From the NCBI GenBank assembly GCA_945867875.1, contig CAMBJF010000036.1:1-16374 (forward strand): a stretch of 16,374 nucleotides of DNA, given 5' to 3'. A model generated the notes under the pieces. The model was not told the origin of the DNA. It ran no database searches and saw nothing but the letters and a program-made list of their open reading frames with translations. Position numbers and translations under genes: made by a program. This DNA comes from an uncultured Ruminococcus sp. Its GTDB lineage: Bacteria; Bacillota; Clostridia; Oscillospirales; Ruminococcaceae. Shown piece after piece: positions 1-6,934 of the stretch (the stretch's first letter is position 1; each line of letters begins with the position of its first letter).

Positions 1-48
1 CGAGATAGCGTAGCGTCTCGTGGGCTCGGAGATGTGTATAAGAGACAG
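1..48. other. Illumina Nextera adapter/index sequence (not genomic)
   Basis: Positions 15-48 match the Nextera read-2 transposase adapter, ending in the 19-bp Tn5 mosaic end at 30-48 (AGATGTGTATAAGAGACAG). Positions 1-6 (CGAGAT) match the 3' end of the P7 adapter and 7-14 (AGCGTAGC) sit where an 8-nt i7 index belongs; from memory this is index N709. A conceptual translation gives the MCIRDS-type peptide known from adapter contamination. Genomic sequence should be taken to begin at 49. Confidence 0.97.
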
Positions 49-59
49 TTGGAAACCCG

Positions 60-79
60 CAAGCCTTTGGAAAGGCTTG
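60..79. repeat. Short perfect inverted repeat downstream of dnaA
   Basis: A 9-bp stem (CAAGCCTTT / AAAGGCTTG) with a 2-base centre lies 40 bp beyond the dnaA stop. No T-run follows on the dnaA strand, so it is not a clear intrinsic terminator. It may be a processing hairpin in the dnaA-dnaN interval, or nothing. The neighbouring gene, probably dnaN, is cut off by the contig end. Confidence 0.4.
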
Positions 80-118
80 ACCGAAACTTTTACCTTTTGG
101 AGTTCCGTTAATTTTGCT

Positions 119-1468
119 TTAACCTGTTGCGCCCTTGATATTTCTGATAATATCCTCGATAGTTTCCTTTGTGCTCGGGTCATTCGCCACGGCTTCGGAA
201 ATGCTGTCGATATAGAATGAAACTGTGGAATGGTTCTTGCCCCCAAGCTCTGCGCCGATATTCTGCAGTGAAAGCTGTGTCATTTCCTTGATAACGTATG
301 CCGCCACCTTTCTTGCGGTGGATATCTGCGAAGAGCGCTTCATACTTCTTATATCGTCGCTTGTAACGCCGTATATCCCTGCTACCTCGCTGATTATCCT
401 GTCAACGGTAACGGGTGCGATGGAATCATCGCTGAGAATTTCTCTTATGGCGTTCATCGCCTGGGTCATTGTGGGGGGAGTGCCCATAAGGTGCTGCGAG
501 GCTTTGAGCTTTTTAACGCAGCCCTCCAGCTGTCTTATGTCGGCTTTGAGCCTTGTTGCGATAGTCTCCACCACGTCATTTGTAAGGGTAAGATTCAAAA
601 GGTCAGCCTTTCGTTTGATTATGGCGACTCTCGTTTCAAAATCGGGAGGGGTGATGTCTGCGATAAGACCCCACTCAAACCTTGTCCTTATTCTCTCTTC
701 AAGGGTCTTGATGTCCTTGGGAGGCCTGTCCGAGGTGAGGATTATCTGCTTGCCCTGACTGTGAAGCTCGTTGAAGGTGTGGAAAAATTCCTCCTGTGTG
801 GATTCCTTTCCCGAAATGAACTGGATATCGTCCATAAGCAGCACATCGGCGCTGCGGTATTTTTTTCTGAAAGCGTGGGTGGTCTGCTCTCTGATAGCGT
901 TTATAAGCTCGTTTGTGAAAGCCTCGCCCGTAACGTAGATTATGTTTGTTTCGGGCTTGTTTGTTTTAATGGCGTTGGAAACGGCTGTGAGCAGATGAGT
1001 TTTTCCGAGACCCGATGGACCGTGGATAAACAGGGGATTATAAACTCCGCCCTGATTTTTTGAAACGGCAACACAGGCAGCGTGGGCAAATTCGTTTGAT
1101 TTTCCCACGATAAAGGTATCGAAAGTATAGTCATATTCGGCGTTTGAAAAAGTAAGCTCCAGTTCTTCCCTGTCTTTGATGGGTCTGGAGTCATTTTCAT
1201 CTGAAAGCTCGGCGGGAGAAATATCGATCTCCACATCAAAGCCCATAACGTCAAGAAAAGCGTCCTTCAGCAATTTTTCGTAATTTTGCATAATGATGCC
1301 CTGCTGGAATTTGGACTGTACCGTAAAGTAAGCCACATTATCCTCAAGCTTCACGGGCTTCATTGAGTGTATCCACATATCGTAAGCCACAGAAGTAAGC
1401 TCGCCGTTAACGACTTTTCGGTGGATAACTTCGAGGACCTTTTCAAAAACCTCGTCGAAAGATTTCAT
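119..1468 (-). CDS. dnaA: Chromosomal replication initiator protein DnaA
   Basis: 449 aa, typical family length. DnaA binds DnaA boxes at oriC as an ATP-dependent filament, melts DNA and recruits the helicase. Domain I spans about residues 1-85 (MKSFDEVFEKV...) and domain II is a short linker. The AAA+ domain has Walker A GPSGLGKTH (150-158), Walker B LLMDDIQF (210-217), sensor 1 around ILTSD (243-247) and an arginine finger near R261 (RTRFEWGL). The C-terminal DNA-binding domain (about 355-449) carries GGKNHSTV (409-416), a variant of the usual GGRDHTTV. I chose ATG 1468, not the upstream in-frame ATG at 1567, because an AGAGG ribosome binding site precedes it by 6-7 nt and homology starts at MKSF; the extension would be leader sequence. 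The gene faces away from rpmH, as is usual in Firmicutes. dnaN would normally follow but is lost at the contig end. Confidence 0.97.
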   Translation of the reverse strand: MKSFDEVFEKVLEVIHRKVVNGELTSVAYDMWIHSMKPVKLEDNVAYFTVQSKFQQGIIMQNYEKLLKDAFLDVMGFDVEIDISPAELSDENDSRPIKDREELELTFSNAEYDYTFDTFIVGKSNEFAHAACVAVSKNQGGVYNPLFIHGPSGLGKTHLLTAVSNAIKTNKPETNIIYVTGEAFTNELINAIREQTTHAFRKKYRSADVLLMDDIQFISGKESTQEEFFHTFNELHSQGKQIILTSDRPPKDIKTLEERIRTRFEWGLIADITPPDFETRVAIIKRKADLLNLTLTNDVVETIATRLKADIRQLEGCVKKLKASQHLMGTPPTMTQAMNAIREILSDDSIAPVTVDRIISEVAGIYGVTSDDIRSMKRSSQISTARKVAAYVIKEMTQLSLQNIGAELGGKNHSTVSFYIDSISEAVANDPSTKETIEDIIRNIKGATG

Positions 1469-1594
1469 AGAAAACCTCTTTCCAAAGCGGAAAACCGCTG
1501 AAAAAATAAAAAGGAATGCGCAGCAGCCCGTATATATATGGAAACTTCCGTAAGAATTGACCTGCAAAAGGGCATATGCACACTATTCTAATAA

Positions 1595-1623
1595 ATTATA
1601 CCATAAACCCGTCAAAATTGCAA
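1595..1623 (-). promoter_or_regulatory. Sigma-A-type promoter for dnaA
   Basis: On the minus strand a TTGCAA -35 (1618-1623) and a perfect TATAAT -10 (1595-1600) are separated by 17 bp. Transcription would start near 1588, giving a leader of about 120 nt before ATG 1468. The leader holds a small hairpin, AGCGG/CCGCT (1486-1499), just upstream of the ribosome binding site. Confidence 0.7.
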
Positions 1624-1695
1624 GGGGTAAAGACAGATTTTTCACTTAATTAAAGGTATATTTAAATATAGAATAGGTAAGGCGGATAAAACTAT

Positions 1696-1727
1696 CTTTC
1701 AACAGTGATTCTTTATGATGTTGAAAG
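1696..1727. repeat. 9-bp perfect inverted repeat in the dnaA upstream region
   Basis: CTTTCAACA (1696-1704) and TGTTGAAAG (1719-1727) are exact complements separated by 14 bp, outside both flanking genes. It lies upstream of the dnaA promoter and upstream of the lipoprotein start. It could be an operator or a transcript hairpin; no protein partner can be named from sequence. Confidence 0.5.
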
Positions 1728-1833
1728 TTAAAATAAAATATTTTTTTCAAGTTTAAGAAAACTTTAAGCTCCCCGATATAGAATATAGACATCACAAAGA
1801 TAAAAACAAATTTCCCGAAAGGAATGGTCATTT

Positions 1834-3612
1834 ATGAAAAAGAATCATATCATAGCTGCCGCTCTGGCAATACTGCTTGCAGGCTGTTCGGCTGAAAATA
1901 CAGCGTCAACATCGGAAAATGTTACTGATACAAGCACGGAATCCGTGGTTTCATCGGCTGAGACACAGGCATCTGATGCAGATGAAAAAACAACCGACCA
2001 AAATTCCAACGGTGAGCTTGTAAAGGTATCAAGCTATGACGGCAAAACTCTTACGGGCACAAAGCTTGATATGCCTGCAATGGGCGGCAATGGCGGCGGA
2101 CAGGGAACTCCTCAGGGTACACCTCCCGATATGAACGGCGATATGCCACAAAAGCCTGATGATAACGGAAACGGTGATAACACTCCGCCTGAGCGACCCG
2201 ATGATTCAAACGGCAATGCTCCCGATGGAAATCCTCCCAAAGCTCCTGAGGGTGGTGATCCTCCCGAAATGAGCGGCGAAGAGGTCACATACACTGTCAG
2301 CGATTCAGCTGATATATCTATAGAAATATCCGAGGGCGATATGGTGAGAGTAGTTACCGATGAAAACGGCGAGATCATAAGCATTGAAAAGGAAGAATTC
2401 GGCGGCGGTATGACAATGGTTCAGATGGGACAAAATGGCTTTGGCGCAAACGGAACGGATAACGGCACATCTGCAAATTCCGCCCAGGATAACGCAGCTC
2501 TTTCCGACACATCTTTTACATCAAGCGGCGATGATGAAAATGCCCTGAGAGCCGACAATGTAACAGCGACCCTTAACAATGTGACCATAACCAAAACAGG
2601 CAGATCATCCAACACGGAAAACGGCGATTTTTATGGAATGAACGCTGCATTTCTTGCTGAGAACGGCGCAAACATTACCATAACAGGGGGCGAGGTCACG
2701 ACCGATGCAGTGAACGGCAACGGCATTTTCAGCTATGGAAACAGCACTGTCGTTAACGTAAGCGGCACCAAAATTCGCACATTTCAGAGAAATTCGGGCG
2801 GCATACAGACCACAGGCGGCGGCATTATGAACGCTGATGATCTTGATGTTGAAACAAGCGGCAACTCCTCCGCAGCCATAAGAAGCGACCGTGGGGGCGG
2901 AACAGTCACCGTCAAGGGCGGCACATATACCACAAACGGCACAGGCAGCCCTGCAATATACAGCACAGCCGACATAACCGTTTCAGATGCGGCACTTACC
3001 GCCAATAATTCCGAGGGCGTTGTAGTCGAGGGAAAAAATTCCGTCAAGCTCGAAAACTGCACGGTATCGGGAAAAATGCAGGGCACTTACAATGATGACA
3101 GCGAAAATATCCACTGCATAATGATCTATCATAGTATGTCGGGGGACGCTGATGTGGGCGAGGCATATTTTGAAGCAAACGGCGGCGAAATAACTTCTCT
3201 TGCAGGGGATATGTTCTATGTCACAAACACAAGCTGCGAGATAAATCTTTCTGATGTAAAATTCAATATGGCTGACGGCGTTTTCCTCAGAGCCGTGGGC
3301 AACACATCTTCAAGAGGCTGGGGAAAACAGGGCGGGAACGGCGCTGATGTTAAAATGAGCCTTGCAGATCAGTCTGTTTCGGGCGATATCGTGGTCGATG
3401 ACATTTCTTCTCTTGACCTCACACTTTCATCATCTGACATAACAGGTGCTATAAACAGCGATAATTCGGGCGGAAACATAGTTCTGACCCTTGACGAAAA
3501 CAGCAGCATCACCCTCACAGGGGACAGCTATGTTACCGGATTTAACGGCGATATTTCACAGATAAATGCGGGAAATTTTCACTTTTATGTAAACGGCGAA
3601 AAGCTCCTGTAA
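1834..3612 (+). CDS. Secreted lipoprotein with low-complexity linker and predicted beta-helix domain
   Basis: 592 aa. The N-terminus is a lipoprotein signal: MKKN, a hydrophobic core, then lipobox LAGC with lipidated Cys at residue 18, so the protein should be anchored to the outer face of the membrane. Residues 19-60 are Ser/Thr/Glu-rich. About 85-145 is a Gly/Pro/Asn/Asp-rich linker. From about 225 to the end come short repeating units rich in Asn, Gly, Thr and Val (for example NVTATLNNVTIT, GANITITGGEVTT, GGTVTVKGGTYTT), the pattern of a right-handed parallel beta-helix. The overall style resembles surface proteins of gut Clostridia annotated as carbohydrate-binding or adhesin-like, but no catalytic or binding residues can be named. 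AAAGGA (1818-1823) precedes the ATG by 10 nt. It appears to be a single-gene unit between dnaA and rpmH. The specific function is not assigned. Confidence 0.9.
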   Translation: MKKNHIIAAALAILLAGCSAENTASTSENVTDTSTESVVSSAETQASDADEKTTDQNSNGELVKVSSYDGKTLTGTKLDMPAMGGNGGGQGTPQGTPPDMNGDMPQKPDDNGNGDNTPPERPDDSNGNAPDGNPPKAPEGGDPPEMSGEEVTYTVSDSADISIEISEGDMVRVVTDENGEIISIEKEEFGGGMTMVQMGQNGFGANGTDNGTSANSAQDNAALSDTSFTSSGDDENALRADNVTATLNNVTITKTGRSSNTENGDFYGMNAAFLAENGANITITGGEVTTDAVNGNGIFSYGNSTVVNVSGTKIRTFQRNSGGIQTTGGGIMNADDLDVETSGNSSAAIRSDRGGGTVTVKGGTYTTNGTGSPAIYSTADITVSDAALTANNSEGVVVEGKNSVKLENCTVSGKMQGTYNDDSENIHCIMIYHSMSGDADVGEAYFEANGGEITSLAGDMFYVTNTSCEINLSDVKFNMADGVFLRAVGNTSSRGWGKQGGNGADVKMSLADQSVSGDIVVDDISSLDLTLSSSDITGAINSDNSGGNIVLTLDENSSITLTGDSYVTGFNGDISQINAGNFHFYVNGEKLL

Positions 3613-3653
3613 AAAAAATATCGGGAAAAAATCTGAAAATTTAGAAAAAACAC

Positions 3654-3683
3654 TTGACAAACGGGAACCATATGCGCTATACT
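3654..3683 (+). promoter_or_regulatory. Strong sigma-A-type promoter for rpmH
   Basis: A perfect TTGACA -35 (3654-3659) and TATACT -10 (3678-3683) are separated by 18 bp. Transcription should start near 3690, giving an rpmH leader of about 115 nt that holds a GTATCC/GGATAC stem (3699-3721 region). It probably drives rpmH and, by readthrough of the downstream terminator, rnpA-yidD-yidC-jag. Confidence 0.8.
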
Positions 3684-3717
3684 ATAACATTGATGGGGTA
3701 TCCATACAAGAAGCAGG

Positions 3718-3735
3718 ATACTGAAATGCAGTAAG
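3718..3735 (+). repeat. Direct repeat copy 1 flanking rpmH (copy 2 at 3934-3949)
   Basis: ATACTGA-aa-TGCAGTAAG at 3718-3735 recurs as ATACTGA-TGCAGTAAG at 3934-3949, with 16 shared bases and a 2-nt insert in the first copy. Copy 1 is in the rpmH leader. Copy 2 covers the last Tyr codon and stop of rpmH and the following 9 bases. Both would be in the same transcript. Confidence 0.5.
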
Positions 3736-3805
3736 CGGAAAACGATGGTTCCCCTTTTTAACAAAGGAATATTATATTATCCGGAAGGTAAGGAGGAGAA
3801 AAACA

Positions 3806-3940
3806 GTGAAAAGAACATACCAGCCTAAGAAGCTCCACAGAAAAAAAGAGCACGGCTTTATGAAGAGAATGTCCACAAAGAACGGCCGTAAGGTGCTTGC
3901 TCGCAGAAGAGCAAAGGGCAGAAAAATGCTCACATACTGA
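3806..3940 (+). CDS. rpmH: 50S ribosomal protein bL34
   Basis: 44 aa, the standard bL34 length, rich in Arg and Lys: it starts MKRTYQPKKLHRKKEHGF and ends RRRAKGRKMLTY. The motifs KRTYQP near the N-terminus and GFMKRMSTKNGRKVLARRRAKGRK are diagnostic. bL34 binds 23S rRNA in the large subunit. Translation begins at GTG 3806; a near-ideal AGGAGG (3791-3796) lies 9 nt upstream and there is no in-frame ATG at a suitable distance. It is first in the rpmH-rnpA-yidD-yidC-jag series and sits behind the strongest promoter in this part of the window. A hairpin terminator separates it from rnpA. Confidence 0.98.
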   Translation: MKRTYQPKKLHRKKEHGFMKRMSTKNGRKVLARRRAKGRKMLTY

Positions 3941-3994
3941 TGCAGTAAGGTCCCGAAGCGGCTTTGCTCAGACAATGCAGCCAACGGGAGCATT

Positions 3995-4030
3995 ATGACC
4001 GCAAACCATAAATTTGCGGTCATATTTTTT
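3995..4030 (+). terminator. Intrinsic terminator/attenuator between rpmH and rnpA
   Basis: A perfect 11-bp stem, ATGACCGCAAA (3995-4005) with TTTGCGGTCAT (4013-4023) and a 7-nt loop, is followed by ATTTTTT (4024-4030). Only 20 bp separate the T-run from the rnpA ATG, too little for a full promoter, so rnpA and the genes after it probably depend on partial readthrough. Confidence 0.85.
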
Positions 4031-4050
4031 AATCGGGAAAGGATAAGACA

Positions 4051-4413
4051 ATGCTCTACACTATAAAGCTGAATAAAAATAAGGATTTTGTGCGGCTTTA
4101 CACCAAGGGAGCCTTTGTCTCAGGCGGTATATGCACAGTCTATTACCGCAAAAACGGCACCGATAAAAACAGATTTGGCATAACCACAGGCAAGAAGATA
4201 GGCAATGCAGTTTCAAGAAGCCGTGCAAGGCGTGTTATCCGTCAGGCATACAGGGAGACCGAAGCGGAGTTCCCCAAGGGCTTTGATATCGTTGTTACCG
4301 CAAGGACAGGCAGCACTGCCTGCAAAAGCTATCACATAGTTAAATTTTTTAAAAGCAGGGTCATTCCCACTATGAGAGACCCCGCAAAGCAGAAAAGGCA
4401 GATAAAGAAATGA
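4051..4413 (+). CDS. rnpA: Ribonuclease P protein component
   Basis: 120 aa, normal for the family. It is the basic protein cofactor of RNase P that helps the catalytic RNA bind precursor tRNA and remove 5' leaders. Visible hallmarks are the N-terminal LNKNKDFVRLYTKG region, NRFGITTGKKIGNAV (about residues 40-54) and the conserved basic helix SRSRARRVIRQAYRE (about 55-69), equivalent to the RNR motif, then FDIVVTAR. AAAGGA lies 8-9 nt before ATG 4051. Its stop overlaps the yidD start by ATGA (4410-4413), implying translational coupling. No RNase P RNA gene is visible nearby. Confidence 0.97.
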   Translation: MLYTIKLNKNKDFVRLYTKGAFVSGGICTVYYRKNGTDKNRFGITTGKKIGNAVSRSRARRVIRQAYRETEAEFPKGFDIVVTARTGSTACKSYHIVKFFKSRVIPTMRDPAKQKRQIKK

Positions 4414-4694
4414 CCCCTCTTGACAGGCTCTCACAGCTTTTTAAGACTATCGTTATCCTGCCCATAAAATTTTACAAGAGATTTATTTCCCCCAGTCTGC
4501 CCCCGAGGTGCAGATACTACCCCTCCTGCTCGACCTATGCCGTTGAAGCCATACGGAAGCACGGAGCTGTCAAGGGAATGATACTCGGAGGCTGGAGGAT
4601 ACTCAGGTGCAACCCCTGGGCGAGAGGCGGCGTTGACCACGTTCCCGAAAAATTCAGTCTCACCTATTGCTTTAAAAAAGAAAATAAGCAGTGA
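4410..4694 (+). CDS. yidD: Membrane protein insertion efficiency factor YidD
   Basis: 94 aa. YidD is a small membrane-associated protein that assists YidC-dependent insertion of inner-membrane proteins; its precise mechanism is not settled. The signature is clear: ISPSLPPRCRYYPSCSTYA (about residues 26-44), then EAIRKHGAVKG and GGWRILRCNPWARGGVDHVP (about 61-80). The conserved Cys residues in CRYYPSC and RCNPW are present. It overlaps the end of rnpA by 4 nt and precedes yidC by 76 bp, the conserved arrangement, so it is very likely co-expressed with both. Confidence 0.97.
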   Translation: MTPLDRLSQLFKTIVILPIKFYKRFISPSLPPRCRYYPSCSTYAVEAIRKHGAVKGMILGGWRILRCNPWARGGVDHVPEKFSLTYCFKKENKQ

Positions 4695-4770
4695 TCATTT
4701 ATCACGCTGAATAGAGAAATGCCGAAAAAGAAATACGGCTTATAAACTTGAAAGGAAGATACAAAAAAGT

Positions 4771-5955
4771 ATGGGATTTATTTCTGAGCTCATCGGCTAT
4801 CCTCTCGGATTTGTAATGTGGGCTATTTATCAGGTATTCAAAAACTACGGAGTTTCGATTCTCCTGTTTACTATCGTAACAAGACTGGTGCTGTTCCCAC
4901 TGTCGGTAAAGCAGCAGAAATCCAGCGCAGCTATGGCGGCATTCAGCCCCAAGCTTGAAAAGCTCAAAAAGCAGTATGCGAACAATCCTCAGAAGCTCCA
5001 GGAAGAGCAGATGAAGCTCTATGCTGAGGAGGACATCAACCCAATGGCGTCCTGCCTTCCTATGATCCCTCAGCTCCTTTTCCTTTACGGTATTTTCGAT
5101 GTTGTTTACCGTCCTCTTACTCATATCCTCCACATCACAAAGGCAGAGGTAGCAGCATTAAAGGAAATTGCAGCTCCTCTTTTTGAGGGCAACAGATATT
5201 TTGAGTCACGTCCCGAGATATACATTTTACAGGCTGTTCAGGACAATGAGGCTCTTTTCACAGGCTCAGGCATTTCCACAGAAATACTCGACAAGATAGC
5301 GGCTTTCGACAACAAGCTTTTCGGTCTTATTGACCTTGGCGCAGTGCCAAATTCCCTTTTTGCCGAGGGCGCAAACACTGTATGGAATGCGGCTTCTATC
5401 GGTCTGTTCCTTATCCCTATCATTTCGGGCGTTATCCAGCTTATAATGACTATTTACACCACATCAAAGCAGAAGAAGCTCAATCCCGAGGCTTCCGCTC
5501 AGATGGGCAGTATGAACCTGATGTTCTATGTTATGCCTATCTTCTCTATCTGGATGGCATTCTCATTCCCCGCAGGTATCGGTTACTACTGGATATGCTC
5601 TTCTCTCGTAGGCTTTGTTCAGTCTATCGTGCTCAACAAGATATACACTCCAGAGTATGTTGCAAAGCTTGTTGAAAAGGACAAGCAGAAGAAAAAGAAC
5701 AAGAAGAAATCCGGCTTTATGCAGAAATATAACGAGATGCTCCAGGAAGAGCTCAAAAAGCAGAACGGCGGCGCATCTCAGCAGACTAACAGAAAGATAT
5801 CCGCAGCAGGCGTTGCAAAGGACGATGAAACAGGCGAGGAAGTAAGGCTCAGCAAGTCCCAGCTCAAGGACTATGAGCGCAAGATAATTGCGGAAGCAAG
5901 AAGAAAACAGGCTGAAAAATACGGCGATGAATACATCGACGACGATAAAGACTAA
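4771..5955 (+). CDS. yidC: Membrane protein insertase YidC/OxaA/SpoIIIJ
   Basis: 394 aa, longer than the 260-290 aa typical of Bacillus paralogues. It inserts and folds membrane proteins alone or with Sec. The N-terminus is hydrophobic but has no lipobox Cys, unlike Bacillus SpoIIIJ. The first core helix carries the conserved Arg (R38 in TIVTRLVLFPL) in the hydrophilic groove, followed by the cytoplasmic hairpin with KLEKLKKQYANNPQKLQEE (about 61-79). Further membrane segments lie at about 96-112, 207-228, 249-266 and 270-290. About 90 residues (115-205) between the second and third segments form an enlarged external loop. The C-tail after 300 is highly charged (KKKNKKK, REAR-like helices), a plausible ribosome-binding tail. 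AAAGGAAG lies upstream with a rather long gap of about 11 nt. yidD precedes it and jag follows. Confidence 0.97.
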   Translation: MGFISELIGYPLGFVMWAIYQVFKNYGVSILLFTIVTRLVLFPLSVKQQKSSAAMAAFSPKLEKLKKQYANNPQKLQEEQMKLYAEEDINPMASCLPMIPQLLFLYGIFDVVYRPLTHILHITKAEVAALKEIAAPLFEGNRYFESRPEIYILQAVQDNEALFTGSGISTEILDKIAAFDNKLFGLIDLGAVPNSLFAEGANTVWNAASIGLFLIPIISGVIQLIMTIYTTSKQKKLNPEASAQMGSMNLMFYVMPIFSIWMAFSFPAGIGYYWICSSLVGFVQSIVLNKIYTPEYVAKLVEKDKQKKKNKKKSGFMQKYNEMLQEELKKQNGGASQQTNRKISAAGVAKDDETGEEVRLSKSQLKDYERKIIAEARRKQAEKYGDEYIDDDKD

Positions 5956-6003
5956 GTAACATAATCAGGTTCCCAAAATCCGAAGCAGAAAGGATGTATC
6001 AAT

Positions 6004-6801
6004 ATGAAAAAGGAATTTACCGCAAACACCGTTGATGAAGCAAAGGACCTTGCCGCAGCAGAATTCGGAGCTGATAAGAGCAAAATCACATTTACCGTTA
6101 TCGAAGAAGAGAAAAAGGGCTTTCTTGGCTTCGGAAAGACCGATGCAAAGATAATTGCGGAATACGAGCCTTCAAAGGCTGAAACAGCCGCTGAATACAT
6201 CAAGTCCATTCTTTCCTGTATGGACATCGAGGCAGAGCTTGACATCACCGAGAATGAGGACGGCGCTGTTATCGACATAAAGGGAGATACAACAGGCGCT
6301 GTTATCGGCAGAAGAGGGGAGACCCTCGACGCTATCCAGTACCTTGCCTCAATGGCTGCAAACCGCAGCGACAAGGAATATTACAGAATTACCCTTGATT
6401 CCTGCGGCTACAGAGAGAAGAGAAAAGCTATCCTTGAGGATCTTGCAAGAAAGATATCCAAGACTGTTCTCAGAACAGGCAGAACTTCTACTCTTGAACC
6501 TATGAACCCTTATGAGAGAAGAATAATCCACGCTGCTGTCAGCGAAATTGAGGGTGTTACCTCAAAGAGCATCGGCGAGGAGCCTTACAGAAAGGTAGTA
6601 ATTTCCTCTGTTAACGGCAGACCCGAGCGCAGACAGGGCAATGGCAAGAAGGGCGGATATGATAAATCCCGCAGAAGAAGAGATTCTCAGGGTCACACCT
6701 CAATGGACCTTATGAAGACTTCCTTTGAGAAAGATTATAAGAAGCCCAAGCCCGAGGACACTATGACCGACGGCGAGCTTTACGGCAAGATAGAGCTGTA
6801 A
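6004..6801 (+). CDS. khpB: KH/R3H RNA-binding protein Jag (KhpB)
   Basis: 265 aa. Jag/KhpB is an RNA-binding protein linked to cell-wall elongation and small-RNA/mRNA control in Gram-positive bacteria. Three domains are seen: Jag_N (about 1-52) with the KKGFLGFGK motif at 37-45; a KH domain (about 65-145) with GxxG loop GRRG at 102-105 (GAVIGRRGETLDAIQYL); and an R3H domain (about 155-203) with MNPYERRIIH at 167-176, containing the Arg and His of the motif. The last 60 residues are basic and low-complexity, an extension of uncertain role. AAAGGATG precedes ATG 6004. It sits directly after yidC (48-bp gap), the standard spoIIIJ-jag pairing, and a terminator follows 75 bp after its stop. Confidence 0.97.
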   Translation: MKKEFTANTVDEAKDLAAAEFGADKSKITFTVIEEEKKGFLGFGKTDAKIIAEYEPSKAETAAEYIKSILSCMDIEAELDITENEDGAVIDIKGDTTGAVIGRRGETLDAIQYLASMAANRSDKEYYRITLDSCGYREKRKAILEDLARKISKTVLRTGRTSTLEPMNPYERRIIHAAVSEIEGVTSKSIGEEPYRKVVISSVNGRPERRQGNGKKGGYDKSRRRRDSQGHTSMDLMKTSFEKDYKKPKPEDTMTDGELYGKIEL

Positions 6802-6840
6802 AACTGTTTAAAAAGCAGAATTTTGTGCGGATATATACTT

Positions 6841-6869
6841 TTGAAATAAAGTATAAATCGCCTGATAAA
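6841..6869 (+). promoter_or_regulatory. Candidate mnmE promoter
   Basis: TTGAAA (6841-6846) and GATAAA (6864-6869) have 17-bp spacing. Transcription would start near 6876, right at the base of the jag terminator hairpin, so that hairpin would form the 5' end of the mnmE message. The -10 is only 4/6. The alternative is readthrough from jag. Confidence 0.35.
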
Positions 6870-6876
6870 AAAATTT

Positions 6877-6902
6877 AAGGGCGTCATTGACGCCCTTTTT
6901 TT
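6877..6902 (+). terminator. Intrinsic terminator after jag
   Basis: AAGGGCGTC (6877-6885) pairs with GACGCCCTT (6889-6897) across a 3-nt loop and runs into a T tract ending at 6902. An A-rich run just upstream (6867-6873) gives a T-run on the other strand. The mnmE start is only 32 bp beyond the T tract. Confidence 0.9.
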
Positions 6903-6934
6903 GTGGCAGATATTCATACTTGAAAGGAAAAATT

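Larger units (their letters stand above)
1469..1833. other. AT-rich dnaA/lipoprotein divergent intergenic region; candidate origin interval
   Basis: This 365-bp gene-free stretch between divergent genes contains the dnaA leader and promoter, an AT-rich segment (about 1640-1770), a 9-bp inverted repeat at 1696-1727 and an AAGTTT/AAACTT hairpin near 1750-1765. Coding strand flips here, as expected near an origin. I found no exact DnaA box (TTATCCACA or its complement), so it is only a candidate for part of oriC. A -10-like TATAGA lies at 1784-1789 ahead of the lipoprotein gene, but no convincing -35 accompanies it. Confidence 0.45.

Noticed and set aside
20..220. 66-residue plus-strand reading frame starting MGSEMCIRDS
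   Set aside because: Its first part is translated Nextera adapter and the rest is antisense to dnaA.
225..1063. Two overlapping plus-strand reading frames (225-758, 491-1063)
   Set aside because: Both are antisense shadows of dnaA with no ribosome binding site or recognisable domain.
1020..1428. DnaA-box-like 9-mers with one mismatch inside dnaA (1021-1029, 1369-1377, 1420-1428)
   Set aside because: Equal-quality 8/9 matches occur in mnmG (8826-8834 and near 10055), so these are at chance level.
1469..1567. 33-residue N-terminal extension of DnaA
   Set aside because: No ribosome binding site, no homology to DnaA, and it overlaps the leader hairpin; ATG 1468 has a good ribosome binding site.
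4702..5133. 143-residue minus-strand reading frame
   Set aside because: Antisense to yidC, with no recognisable domain.
6887..6934. 16-residue N-terminal extension of MnmE
   Set aside because: Starts inside the jag terminator stem; the ribosome binding site and the conserved N-terminus fit ATG 6935.
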